This document shows, one piece after another, positions 55,393 to 64,000 of a DNA stretch of 64,000 nt. The DNA is from Paracoccus aminophilus JCM 7686 (GTDB taxonomy: Bacteria; Pseudomonadota; Alphaproteobacteria; Rhodobacterales; Rhodobacteraceae). The notes beneath the pieces are model-generated. The model did not search any database, had not been told where the DNA came from, and saw only the letters and a list, made by a program, of their open reading frames with translations. Numbering within the stretch: the first letter of the stretch is position 1; each line of letters begins with the position of its first letter. The DNA lies in the NCBI RefSeq assembly GCF_000444995.1, contig NC_022041.1, forward strand, positions 2,454,001 to 2,518,000, given 5' to 3'. A program made the position numbers and the translations under genes.

Positions 55393-57633
55393 ATGAGCCG
55401 TTTCTCTGCCCCCATCGCCGAACAGATCTGGGATATGAAATACCGCCTGAAAGCGGCGGATGGCACGCCGCTTGACCAAAGCGTCGAGGACAGCTGGCGC
55501 CGCGTCGCCCGCGATCTTGCCAGCGTCGAGGCCGATCCCGCACTCTGGGAGCCGCGCTTTTACGAGGCGTTCGAGGATTTCAAATTCCTGCCCGCCGGGC
55601 GCATTCTGGCGAGTGCGGGGACCAATCGGACGGTGACGCTTTTCAACTGCTTCGTCATGGGCACGATCCCCGACAGTATGGAGGGGATTTTCGAATCGCT
55701 CAAAGAGGCCGCGCTGACCATGCAGCAGGGCGGCGGCATCGGTTACGATTTCTCGACCATCCGGCCCAAGGGCGCCGAGGTGAGGGGCGTCGCCGCCGAT
55801 GCCTCGGGGCCGCTTTCCTTCATGGATGTCTGGGACGCGATGTGCCGCACGATCATGTCGGCGGGCTCGCGCCGTGGCGCGATGATGGCGACGATGCGCT
55901 GCGATCACCCCGATATCGAGGCCTTCATCGCCGCGAAATCCGACAGCCAGCGTCTGCGCATGTTCAACCTTTCCGTGCTCGTCACCGATGCCTTCATGGA
56001 GGCGGTGCGGGCCGAGGCCGCCTGGCCGCTGGTCTTCGCTGGCAAGACCTATCGCACGGTCCGCGCCCGCGATCTCTGGGACCGGATCATGCGCGCCACC
56101 TATGATTATGCCGAGCCGGGCGTGATCTTCATCGACCGCATCAATCAGATGAACAATCTGCATTACGCCGAAAGGATCGCTGCGACCAATCCCTGCGGCG
56201 AGCAGCCCCTGCCGCCCTATGGTGCCTGCCTGCTCGGCTCGGTCAATCTGGCGCGGCTGGTGCGGCGGCCTTTCGAGGCCGAGGCGGCGCTCGATCTGGA
56301 CGCACTTGGGACCTTGGTGCGCACGGCGGTGCGGATGATGGACAATGTCGTCGACGCCAGCCGCTTCCCCCTGCCCGAGCAGGAAACCGAGGCTTTGGCC
56401 AAGCGTCGGATCGGGCTGGGGGTGACCGGGCTCGCCGATGCGCTTCTGATGACCGGGCTGCGCTATGGCGCGCCCGAGGCCGTCGAGGCGACCCGGGTTT
56501 GGCTCCATCATATCGCGCGCGAGGCCTATCTCGCCTCGGCCGATCTCGCCCGCGAAAAGGGTGCCTTTCCGCTCTTCAAGCCCGAGCCCTTTCTCGCCTC
56601 GGGCTTCATGGCGCGGATGGATGCCGATGTCCGCGAGGCGGTTGCGACCCATGGCATCCGCAATGCGCTCTTGACCTCGATCGCACCGACCGGGACGATT
56701 TCGCTTTACGCGGGCAATGTCAGCTCGGGGATCGAGCCGGTCTTTGCCTATGCCTATAGCCGCAAGGTGCTGCAAAAGGACGGCAGCACGCTGGAGGAAG
56801 AGGTCACCGATTACGCGGTCCAGCTTTGGCACAAGCTGCATGGCGATGCGCCTTTGCCGGATTACTTCGTCAATGCCCAGACGCTTGCTCCGCTCGATCA
56901 TGTCGCCATGCAGGCGGTGGCGCAGGATTGGGTCGACAGCTCGATTTCAAAGACGATCAACTGCCCGCAAGAGATTGATTTTGAAAGCTTTCAGAATGTC
57001 TATCTTGCCGCATGGGAGCTCGGTTGCAAAGGCTGCACCACCTATCGCCCGAATGCGGTGACGGGCTCGGTCCTGTCGGTCGGCGCGCCGCCCGCGCCCA
57101 CCGCGCCGGATCTGAGCACGCCGCTCGAGCGGCCGCGCGCGCTCGAAGGCGCGACCTACAAGCTCAAATTTCCCGGCAGCGAACATGCGATTTATATCAC
57201 GATCAATGACATCGTGCAGGCCGGTCGTCGCCGGCCCTTCGAGGTCTTCATCAATTCGAAGAATATGGAGCATTACGCGTGGACGGTCGCACTGACGCGG
57301 ATGATCTCGGCGGTTTTCCGACGCGGCGGCGATGTCAGCTTTGTCGTCGAAGAGTTGAAATCGGTCTTTGACCCGCGCGGCGGCGCCTGGATCGAGGGCC
57401 GCTATTACCCCTCGATCCTCGCCGCCATTGGTGCCGCGATCGAGCGTCATATGATCGCGATCGGCTTTCTGGCGGGCGAAGGCATGAGCCTGAAATCCGA
57501 CCCGCAAAGCCCCGCCGATCAGGGCGTCACCGCGCTCTCCGGGCCGTTTTGCCCCAATTGCGGCCAGCCGGGGATGCATATGGCCGAGGGCTGCATGACC
57601 TGCCCGCATTGCGGCTATTCGCAATGCGGCTGA
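55393..57633 (+). CDS. nrdJ: Adenosylcobalamin-dependent ribonucleotide reductase (class II)
   Basis: A 746-residue class II reductase that makes deoxyribonucleotides with or without oxygen, using coenzyme B12. The catalytic region shows GRILASAGTNRTVTLFNCFVMG (first redox Cys), NPCGEQPLPPYGACLLGSVNL (radical-site Cys with the NPCGE motif) and SIAPTGTISL. The C-terminus ends with a zinc-ribbon-like CPNCGQPGMH...CMTCPHCGYSQCG that also provides the redox-shuttle cysteines. GGAGA precedes the ATG. Cobalamin is probably made by this organism, as the cobD fragment suggests. No cobalamin riboswitch is visible. Confidence 0.94.
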   Translation: MSRFSAPIAEQIWDMKYRLKAADGTPLDQSVEDSWRRVARDLASVEADPALWEPRFYEAFEDFKFLPAGRILASAGTNRTVTLFNCFVMGTIPDSMEGIFESLKEAALTMQQGGGIGYDFSTIRPKGAEVRGVAADASGPLSFMDVWDAMCRTIMSAGSRRGAMMATMRCDHPDIEAFIAAKSDSQRLRMFNLSVLVTDAFMEAVRAEAAWPLVFAGKTYRTVRARDLWDRIMRATYDYAEPGVIFIDRINQMNNLHYAERIAATNPCGEQPLPPYGACLLGSVNLARLVRRPFEAEAALDLDALGTLVRTAVRMMDNVVDASRFPLPEQETEALAKRRIGLGVTGLADALLMTGLRYGAPEAVEATRVWLHHIAREAYLASADLAREKGAFPLFKPEPFLASGFMARMDADVREAVATHGIRNALLTSIAPTGTISLYAGNVSSGIEPVFAYAYSRKVLQKDGSTLEEEVTDYAVQLWHKLHGDAPLPDYFVNAQTLAPLDHVAMQAVAQDWVDSSISKTINCPQEIDFESFQNVYLAAWELGCKGCTTYRPNAVTGSVLSVGAPPAPTAPDLSTPLERPRALEGATYKLKFPGSEHAIYITINDIVQAGRRRPFEVFINSKNMEHYAWTVALTRMISAVFRRGGDVSFVVEELKSVFDPRGGAWIEGRYYPSILAAIGAAIERHMIAIGFLAGEGMSLKSDPQSPADQGVTALSGPFCPNCGQPGMHMAEGCMTCPHCGYSQCG

Positions 57634-57666
57634 GGGGCCGCGCCGCGCCCTCCCGCCTCTGACGGC

Positions 57667-58500
57667 TCAGGCCGCGGCGGTTTCCTTTTCGGCCTGCTGG
57701 ATCGCGGCCGTGATCCGACGACAGACACGCTGCTCGATCAGCGCGCTATATTCCGCGCTTTTCGCGGGGTCGATCGTCGCCTCGGCATTGAGCCCCAGCG
57801 TGACCTGCATCCGGCGCTTTTCGAGATCAGCCCAGCTTGGCGAGACATTCTTGATCTCGACTTCGCGCGGCACGAAACTGCAATCAACCGCGCGCATGAA
57901 AGCCGGGATCAGGCTGCCATCCTGATGCGCGTCGAAGTCGATGGTGCGGACCTCGCCGAAGATCTCTGCCCAGGCGGCGCGCTGTTTGACCAGATTGGAC
58001 CGATAGATCTCGTGGCGCAGGAAATCGGCCAGCATCTCGTCGATCGAGATCGACGGGCGTTTGAAGATCTTGAGATGCTGCTTGAAGAGCGATTTGAGAT
58101 AAGAGGCCCGCTCGCGCATGCACATGACGATCTTCACATCCTCGGCAGCAAGCGCGGCCCGCAATTTCACGAGCGCCGCGCGCTTGCGCTGCCAATAGAC
58201 GCTTTCGGCTTCCTGCGGGCGCAGGCGCGGCCAATTGCTGAGCGCCTCGGCCGAAATCAGGACATTGCCCTTCAGCTTGTTGATGCGCTGGACGAAAGGA
58301 TTGAGCGCTGCGCTTTCAACGTCGGATTGGCTGAAGAAACTGCGCAGCGAGTTGTAATGGCTGACTTTATTCGGATCGTTTTCCTCGACCTCGGGATAGA
58401 TCAGACCATGCGCCTGCAAGGCCTCACGATTGGCGGCCAAGGCGGCCTGGATCGTGGTTGAACCGGTTTTCTGCGCACCGATGTGAATGTAAAGGGTCAT
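57667..58500 (-). CDS. Sulfotransferase-like P-loop protein
   Basis: A 277-residue protein starting MTLYIHIGAQKTGSTTIQAAL, which matches the 5' PAPS-binding loop of sulfotransferases. Residues about 140-170 contain CMRERASYLKSLFKQHLK, like the 3' phosphate-binding region. Related genes occur in Rhodobacteraceae near capsule or surface-sugar genes, but no such cluster is here. The substrate is unknown. It is convergent with nrdJ. Confidence 0.7.
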   Translation of the reverse strand: MTLYIHIGAQKTGSTTIQAALAANREALQAHGLIYPEVEENDPNKVSHYNSLRSFFSQSDVESAALNPFVQRINKLKGNVLISAEALSNWPRLRPQEAESVYWQRKRAALVKLRAALAAEDVKIVMCMRERASYLKSLFKQHLKIFKRPSISIDEMLADFLRHEIYRSNLVKQRAAWAEIFGEVRTIDFDAHQDGSLIPAFMRAVDCSFVPREVEIKNVSPSWADLEKRRMQVTLGLNAEATIDPAKSAEYSALIEQRVCRRITAAIQQAEKETAAA

Positions 58501-58623
58501 CTCTTGCTGGCTCTCTCACGAGGACTTGGCTGCAATTGCGGCCTTAAACCGGATATCTCAGGTGAGCACAACACGGTCAGACCGACAAGCATTGGGACAG
58601 GCAATGGACTGTGGCCAAAATGA

Positions 58624-58654
58624 AAACACCGGCGCCGAGGCGCCGGTGTTTTTC
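58624..58654 (-). terminator. Terminator after tRNA-Leu
   Basis: ACACCGGCGCC pairs with GGCGCCGGTGT around two bases and is flanked by A- and T-runs, so it works for the minus-strand tRNA-Leu transcript. Confidence 0.85.
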
Positions 58655-58664
58655 AAGCTGACGA

Positions 58665-58751
58665 TGGTGCGGTCGAAAAGACTCGAACTTTCACTCCGGT
58701 TAAGGAACAGCGACCTCAACGCTGCGCGTCTACCAATTCCGCCACGACCGC
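58665..58751 (-). tRNA. tRNA-Leu (GAG)
   Basis: The minus strand folds as a class II tRNA: acceptor GCGGTCG pairs with CGACCGC, an A discriminator precedes the encoded CCA; the anticodon loop GTTGAGGTC gives anticodon GAG; the variable arm and T-loop GTTCGAGTC follow. It reads CTC/CTT codons. Confidence 0.95.
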
Positions 58752-58848
58752 TCCGTCGTCAGCCCGGTCGATGTAGCCTGACCGCCGGGCGTTGAAAAGG
58801 GGCATTCGACAGATTTTTGAAGAATTTTTTACGCCCCTTTCTTATGCT

Positions 58849-61800
58849 CTATTCCGCCGCCTGCGCCGGTGCGGGCAGATAGTTCAGAACCGGCGCCAGC
58901 CAGCGCTCGGCCTCGGTCAGCGTCATGCCCTTGCGCTCGGCATAATCGGCGACCTGATCGTGCTCGACCTTGGCCACGCCGAAATAATAGGCCTCGGGAT
59001 GACCGATATAGATGCCCGAAACCGAGGCACCCGGCCACATCGCCATCGACTCGGTCAGTTCGACCCCGGTCGCCTCCGTCGCATCGAGCAGATCGAAAAG
59101 CGCAACCTTTTCCGTATGATCGGGCTGGGCCGGATAGCCCGGCGCGGGGCGGATGCCCTGATAGGGCTCGCCGATCAGCTCAACCGGGGTGAAGGTTTCG
59201 CCCGCGGCATAGCCCCAGTAATCGCGCCGCACCCGCTCATGCATCAGCTCGGCCAGAGCCTCGGCAAAACGGTCGGCCAAGGCCTGCACCAGAATCGCCG
59301 AGAAATCGTCACGCTCGGCCTTGAAGCGGTCGGCGATCACCTGCTCTTCCGCGCCGGTGGTGACGACGAAGCCGCCGACGTAATCGCGGTAGCCCTCGGG
59401 CGCCACGAAATCCGACAAGGCGACATTCGGGCGGTCATCGCGCTTGGCAACCTGCTGGCGCAAGGTGTGGAAGGTGTTGAGCTTTTCCGTGCGGCTCTCA
59501 TCGGTCCAAAGCCGGATATCGTCGCCGACCCGGTTCGCAGGCCAGAAGCCGATGACGGCGCGCGGCTTGAACCAATTTTCGTCGATGATCCGCTTCAGCA
59601 TCGCTTGCGCATCGGCAAAGAGCTGACGCGCGGCCTCGCCCTGCTTTTCATCGTCGAGAATGCGCGGATAGACCCCTTTCATCTCCCAAGTCTGGAAGAA
59701 GGGCGTCCAGTCGATATAGCGCGCGATTTCGGCGAGATCGAAATCTTCGATCACCCGCGCGCCAAGGAAGCTCGGCACCTTGGCCGCAAAGCCGGTCCAA
59801 TCGACCTTGACCGCATTGTCGCGCGCCGTCGCCAGAGGCAGACGCTTCTTATCGGCCTCGCCGCGCGTGTATTTCTCGGCCACGTCGAGATATTCGGCAT
59901 TCACCCCGGCGGTGAAATCGCTCTTGCGGTCCGAGAGCAGGTTCGAGACCACGCCGACCGCGCGGCTCGCATCGGTGACATAGACGGTCTGGCCCTTGTG
60001 ATAGCGCGGGTTGATCTTGACCGCCGTATGCACGCGGCTTGTCGTCGCGCCGCCGATCAGCAGCGGAATGTCAAAGCCCTCGCGCTCCATCTCCGAGGCG
60101 ACATGGACCATCTCGTCGAGCGAGGGCGTGATCAGCCCCGAAAGGCCGATGATATCGACGTTTTCCTTCTTCGCGATCTCGAGGATCTTGGTCGCGGGCA
60201 CCATGACGCCAAGGTCGATGATTTCGTAATTGTTGCAGGCCAAAACCACGCCGACGATGTTCTTGCCGATGTCATGAACATCGCCTTTCACGGTCGCCAT
60301 CAGGACCTTACCGGCCGAACTTGAGGTGCCGTCCTTTTCCGCTTCCATATAGGGCAGCAGATGGGCGACGGCCTGTTTCATCACGCGGGCGGATTTCACC
60401 ACCTGCGGCAGGAACATCTTGCCCGAGCCGAAGAGATCGCCGACGACGTTCATCCCCGACATCAGCGGGCCTTCGATGACATGAAGCGGGCGCGCGGCAT
60501 TGAGGCGCGCGGCCTCGGTGTCTTCGTCGATATATTCGGTGATCCCGTTCACCAAAGCATGTTCCAGCCGCTTTTCGACCGGCCATTCGCGCCAGCTCAG
60601 ATCCTTTTCGCGGCCTTTCGCGCCCTCGCCGCCGCGATATTTCTGCGCGATTTCAAGCATGCGCTCGGTCGAATCCTCGCGCCGGTTGAGGACGACATCC
60701 TCGCAGGCCTCGCGCAGCTCGGGATCGATCTGGTCGTAAACGGCAAGCTGGCCCGCGTTGACGATGCCCATATCCATCCCCGCCTGAATGGCGTGGTAGA
60801 GAAAGACCGCATGCATCGCCTCGCGCACCGGCTCGTTGCCGCGGAAGCTGAACGAGAGGTTCGAGACGCCGCCCGAAATATGGACATGCGGCAGGGTCTG
60901 GATGATCCGGCGTGTCGCGTGGATGAAATCGAGCCCGTAATTGTTGTGCTCTTCGATCCCGGTCGCGACGGCGAAGATATTCGGGTCGAAAATGATGTCT
61001 TCCGGCGGGAAACCGACCTCATTGACCAGCAGGTCATAGGCGCGGGCCGAGATCTCGACCTTGCGGTTTTCGGTATCGGCCTGACCGACCTCGTCAAAGG
61101 CCATGACCACGACCGCCGCCCCATAGGCGCGGCAGAGGCGGGCGTGATGGAGAAACGCCTCTTCGCCCTCTTTCAGCGAGATCGAGTTCACAACCGGCTT
61201 GCCCTGCACGCATTTCAGCCCGGCCTCGATCACCTCCCATTTCGAGCTGTCGATCATCACCGGCACCTTGGCGATATCGGGCTCGGAGGCGATCAGGTTC
61301 AGGTAATCGATCATGACCTGCTTCGAATCGATCAGACCCTCGTCCATGTTCACGTCGATGATCTGGGCGCCGTTCTCGACCTGATCGCGCGCAATGTCCA
61401 AGGCGGTGGCGTAATCGCCCGCCGTGATCAGCTTGCGGAACTTGGCCGAGCCGGTGACATTCGTGCGCTCGCCCACGTTCACGAAGGGGATCGCATCGGT
61501 CTTGACGAAGGGCTCGAGGCCCGAGAGGCGCAGGCGCGGCTCGATCTCGGGGATGGCGCGCGGCGGATATTTCGCAACGACCTCGGCAATCGCGCGGATG
61601 TGGTCGGGCGTCGAGCCGCAGCAGCCGCCAACGATATTGACCAGACCTTCACGCGCGAATTCCTCGATCTGCGCGGCCATGAAGGCGGGGCTTTCGTCAT
61701 ATTGGCCCATCTCATTCGGAAGACCCGCATTCGGATAGGCGCAGGTCAGCGTATCCGCGACCGAGGAGATCTCGGCCAGATGCGGGCGCATCGCCGCCGC

Positions 61801-62586
61801 GCCAAGCGCACAGTTCAGCCCGATCGACAATGGCATGGCATGGCGCATCGAATACCAGAAGGCGGTCGGCGTCTGGCCGGTCAGCGTGCGGCCCGAAAGG
61901 TCGGTGATCGTGCCCGAGATCATCACCGGCAGTCGCAGGCCCTTTTCGATAAACACCTCTTCGCACGCAAAAATCGCGGCTTTGGCGTTCAGAGTGTCGA
62001 AAATCGTCTCGATCAGGATGAGATCGGCACCGCCGTCCATCAAACCGCGGATCTGCTCGGAATAGGCGATGCGCAGATCGTCGAAAGTCACCGCGCGATA
62101 GCCCGGATTGTTCACATCGGGCGAGATCGAGGCGGTGCGGTTGGTCGGCCCAAGCGCGCCCGCGACGAAACGCTCGCGCCCGTCTTCGGCCGTGGCGCGG
62201 TTCAGCGCCTGCCGCGCCAGCCGGGCGCCGTTGAAGTTCAGGTCATAGACCGCGCCCTCCATCGCGTAATCGGCCTGCGCGATCGAGGTCGAGGAGAAGG
62301 TATTGGTCTCGACAATATCGGCGCCCGCTTTGGCATAGCGGTAATGAATGGCCTCGATCGCCTCGGGCTGGGTCAGGATCAGAAGGTCGTTGTTGCCCTT
62401 CTGCGGATGATCCGAGTGATGGTGACACGAGCAGCCCGAGCCATGGCCGAGGAACTCATCCTCGCCAAAACCCAGATTCTGGATCTGGGTGCCCATCGCG
62501 CCGTCAAGGATCAGAATGCGCTCGGCCGCAGCCTTGCGCAGCTTGTCGAAAACGGGGGAGAGAACGGGCTTCTTGGTGTCGGTCAT
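58849..62586 (-). CDS. metH: Cobalamin-dependent methionine synthase
   Basis: A 1245-residue full-length MetH with all four modules: homocysteine domain ([13 protein letters not shown]; zinc Cys in GLNCALGA and [12 protein letters not shown]), methyltetrahydrofolate domain ([31 protein letters not shown]), B12 domain with the DxHxxG motif as [16 protein letters not shown] near residue 765 and [11 protein letters not shown], and the SAM-binding reactivation domain ([12 protein letters not shown]). It methylates homocysteine to methionine. It is divergent from lipB, and the upstream A+T-rich region may hold a regulator site. No riboswitch is evident. Confidence 0.97.
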   Translation of the reverse strand: MTDTKKPVLSPVFDKLRKAAAERILILDGAMGTQIQNLGFGEDEFLGHGSGCSCHHHSDHPQKGNNDLLILTQPEAIEAIHYRYAKAGADIVETNTFSSTSIAQADYAMEGAVYDLNFNGARLARQALNRATAEDGRERFVAGALGPTNRTASISPDVNNPGYRAVTFDDLRIAYSEQIRGLMDGGADLILIETIFDTLNAKAAIFACEEVFIEKGLRLPVMISGTITDLSGRTLTGQTPTAFWYSMRHAMPLSIGLNCALGAAAMRPHLAEISSVADTLTCAYPNAGLPNEMGQYDESPAFMAAQIEEFAREGLVNIVGGCCGSTPDHIRAIAEVVAKYPPRAIPEIEPRLRLSGLEPFVKTDAIPFVNVGERTNVTGSAKFRKLITAGDYATALDIARDQVENGAQIIDVNMDEGLIDSKQVMIDYLNLIASEPDIAKVPVMIDSSKWEVIEAGLKCVQGKPVVNSISLKEGEEAFLHHARLCRAYGAAVVVMAFDEVGQADTENRKVEISARAYDLLVNEVGFPPEDIIFDPNIFAVATGIEEHNNYGLDFIHATRRIIQTLPHVHISGGVSNLSFSFRGNEPVREAMHAVFLYHAIQAGMDMGIVNAGQLAVYDQIDPELREACEDVVLNRREDSTERMLEIAQKYRGGEGAKGREKDLSWREWPVEKRLEHALVNGITEYIDEDTEAARLNAARPLHVIEGPLMSGMNVVGDLFGSGKMFLPQVVKSARVMKQAVAHLLPYMEAEKDGTSSSAGKVLMATVKGDVHDIGKNIVGVVLACNNYEIIDLGVMVPATKILEIAKKENVDIIGLSGLITPSLDEMVHVASEMEREGFDIPLLIGGATTSRVHTAVKINPRYHKGQTVYVTDASRAVGVVSNLLSDRKSDFTAGVNAEYLDVAEKYTRGEADKKRLPLATARDNAVKVDWTGFAAKVPSFLGARVIEDFDLAEIARYIDWTPFFQTWEMKGVYPRILDDEKQGEAARQLFADAQAMLKRIIDENWFKPRAVIGFWPANRVGDDIRLWTDESRTEKLNTFHTLRQQVAKRDDRPNVALSDFVAPEGYRDYVGGFVVTTGAEEQVIADRFKAERDDFSAILVQALADRFAEALAELMHERVRRDYWGYAAGETFTPVELIGEPYQGIRPAPGYPAQPDHTEKVALFDLLDATEATGVELTESMAMWPGASVSGIYIGHPEAYYFGVAKVEHDQVADYAERKGMTLTEAERWLAPVLNYLPAPAQAAE

Positions 62587-62754
62587 GATCGGGTCCGGGA
62601 AAATGCAGGCTGCTATCTATAACGCTTGTGCGTCATTTAGGGAAATTCATCATCTGCACAATGATAATGAAGTGATTTCATAATCTGGCGCTTCTCTTTG
62701 CCCCGGTCCCGCGCCCTCTTGCGGCGGCCAAGGCCCGGGCGATATGACAGCCTT

Positions 62755-63408
62755 ATGGTTGAATGGAAAACAGAACCCGGCCTGCTTGACTACCCTACCG
62801 CCGTCGCGCGGATGGAGGCGCGTGCGGCCGCGATTTCCGCAGGCGAGGCCGATGAGCTGATCTGGCTGGTCGAGCATCCCCCGCTTTACACCGCAGGCAC
62901 CAGCGCCAAGGCGCAGGACCTGACCGATCCCGACCGCTTTCCGGTCTACGAGACCGGGCGCGGCGGTCAATATACCTATCACGGCCCCGGCCAGCGCGTG
63001 ATCTATGTCATGCTTGACCTCAACAAGCGCGGCCGCGATGTCCGCGCTTTCGTCAAGGCGCTGGAGAACTGGGTCATTGATGCGCTCTCGGAATTCGGCG
63101 TGACGGGCGAGATCCGTGACGGCCGCGTCGGCGTCTGGGTCGCGCGACCCGACAAGGCGCCGCTGATCGACGGTTCGATGCGCGAGGACAAGATTGCGGC
63201 CATCGGCATCAAATTGCGCAAATGGGTGAGCTTTCACGGCATTGCCATCAATGTCGAACCCGATCTCGGCCATTACGGCGGCATCGTGCCTTGCGGCATT
63301 TCGGCGCATGGTGTGACCAGCCTTGTCGATCTTGGGCTTCCCGTCGACATGGGGGATCTCGACTCTGCGCTCATTCGGCGCTTTACCGACAGTTTCCCGG
63401 ACCTCTGA
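62755..63408 (+). CDS. lipB: Lipoyl(octanoyl) transferase
   Basis: A 217-residue LipB that moves octanoyl groups from acyl carrier protein to lipoyl domains. The conserved [31 protein letters not shown], the lysine in [15 protein letters not shown] and the catalytic cysteine in [16 protein letters not shown] are intact. I use the ATG encoding MVEWKTEP. It is divergent from metH with a 168-bp gap. Confidence 0.95.
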   Translation: MVEWKTEPGLLDYPTAVARMEARAAAISAGEADELIWLVEHPPLYTAGTSAKAQDLTDPDRFPVYETGRGGQYTYHGPGQRVIYVMLDLNKRGRDVRAFVKALENWVIDALSEFGVTGEIRDGRVGVWVARPDKAPLIDGSMREDKIAAIGIKLRKWVSFHGIAINVEPDLGHYGGIVPCGISAHGVTSLVDLGLPVDMGDLDSALIRRFTDSFPDL

Positions 63409-63497
63409 GTCCATAAGACCCCCTATTTCGGGGTGCGGGACAGATCGTGATGAGAAAGAGCTTCAACCTTTTTCAACATGCTGTATCTTCCGCAACC

Positions 63498-63511
63498 TTG
63501 ATGTAGATCAA
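63498..63511. promoter_or_regulatory. FNR/Crp-type site upstream of cytochrome c550
   Basis: TTGATGTAGATCAA is a perfect TTGAT-N4-ATCAA palindrome, the consensus for FNR-family regulators (FnrP, NNR, NarR in Paracoccus). It is centred 58 bases before the cycA ATG, so it could act from about -40 of a typical transcript. Confidence 0.75.
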
Positions 63512-63562
63512 CCTCACGGCATTTTCCCCTGCCGGGAAGATCCGCTTTGGAAGGACATAGCG

Positions 63563-64000
63563 ATGAAGACCAGCATCCTCGCCACTCTCGCCGCCACACT
63601 GCTGGCTGTTCCTGCTTTCGCTCAGGACGCCGGAGACGCCGCGAAAGGCGAAAACGAATTCAAGAAATGCAAAGCCTGCCACATGATCCAGGCTCCCGAT
63701 GGGACCGATGTGGTCAAGGGCGGCAAGACCGGCCCGAACCTCTATGGCGTTGTTGGCCGCAAGGCGGGCACGGCCGAGGGCTTCAAATATTCGGACGCGC
63801 TGACCAAGCTTGGCGAGGCCGGTGAAGTCTGGACCCAGGAAGACCTGGAAGCCTATATCACCGACCCGAACAAATATGTCGAAGACAAGGTCGGCGACAA
63901 AACCCTGAAGACCAAAATGACCTTCAAGATGGCCAAGAATCAGCCCGACGTCGTGGCCTTCCTTGCCAAGAACTCGCCCGATGCGGGCGCGGCTCCGGCC
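63563..64000 (+). CDS. cycA: Cytochrome c550 (partial at window edge)
   Basis: The first 146 residues are present; the gene runs off the window. A Sec signal peptide (MKTSILATLAATLLAVPAFA) is cleaved before QDAGDAAKGE. The haem motif is CKACH near residue 36, with MIQAPDGTDVVKGGKTGPNLYGVVGRK following and the axial methionine in LKTKMTFKM. The sequence is close to that of Paracoccus denitrificans cytochrome c550, which carries electrons between the bc1 complex, oxidases and denitrification enzymes in the periplasm. The upstream FNR-type site fits oxygen-linked control. Confidence 0.95.
   Translation, partial: MKTSILATLAATLLAVPAFAQDAGDAAKGENEFKKCKACHMIQAPDGTDVVKGGKTGPNLYGVVGRKAGTAEGFKYSDALTKLGEAGEVWTQEDLEAYITDPNKYVEDKVGDKTLKTKMTFKMAKNQPDVVAFLAKNSPDAGAAPA

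Noticed and set aside
62587..62754. Possible SAM, SAH or cobalamin riboswitch before metH
   Set aside because: No B12-box, SAM-II or SAH core could be recognised; only an imperfect TTCATTATCAT...ATGATGAA inverted repeat is visible, which is too weak to call.

Overview
The window is an alphaproteobacterial chromosome segment, most likely Paracoccus or a close relative in the Rhodobacteraceae. The strongest evidence is the periplasmic cytochrome c550 gene at the right edge, whose mature protein closely resembles the Paracoccus denitrificans one, together with a phaR-phaP-phaC/phaZ polyhydroxybutyrate locus with TGC-rich PhaR-type operators, a B12-dependent ribonucleotide reductase and generally high G+C codon usage. 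All family names come from reading the translations; no database search was possible.

Layout. 1-19.3 kb is conserved chromosome: the end of a cobalamin gene (cobD/cbiB), divergent hemC and hemE, a drug/metabolite transporter, a RecD-like helicase, an EcsC/GNAT pair, a flavin reductase-apt pair, ispH, a glutathione transferase, rnhA with a TRIC-type channel, a truncated hemoglobin, an odd glycosyltransferase-like protein, an aldo/keto reductase, ileS and gdhA. 19.3-44.1 kb is a 25-kb accessory block between gdhA and a tRNA-Ser. 44.1-64 kb returns to conserved chromosome: PHB metabolism, thrS, a cold shock gene, an acyl-CoA ligase/DsbA pair, nrdJ, a sulfotransferase-like gene, tRNA-Leu, metH, lipB and cycA.

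The accessory block has two parts. The left part (19.3-31.1 kb) is a graveyard of mobile DNA. It holds a small type I-E CRISPR array with a cas2e gene cut at its 5' end by a fragment of phage tail DNA and no other cas gene; three copies or remnants of one phage right-end cassette (variable tail-tip module plus small membrane protein); an intact-looking IS3-family element; an IS21-family element whose istA is broken at three points by short palindromic inserts; and a 1.1-kb transposase-free unit with perfect 19-bp inverted repeats and a 6-bp target duplication. The right part (31149-44148) is a discrete 13-kb integrated element bounded by a 15-bp direct repeat of the 3' end of tRNA-Ser(GGA). 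It encodes an integrase, an AlpA-like regulator, a RepA-like ATPase, several small unknown proteins, a tail-completion-like protein, a tail chaperone, a tape measure and an S49 peptidase, plus a toxin-antitoxin pair. It has no recognisable terminase, portal, capsid or tail-tube gene. The same 17-bp operator palindrome lies at both of its control regions. It could be a phage satellite or a heavily reduced prophage, and it is the most interesting system in the window.

Functional links: hemC, hemE and the truncated hemoglobin concern tetrapyrroles; cobD supplies cobalamin used by NrdJ and MetH; PhaC, PhaP, PhaR and PhaZ form a complete PHB granule module; cycA carries a perfect FNR-type site, consistent with control by oxygen or nitrogen oxides.
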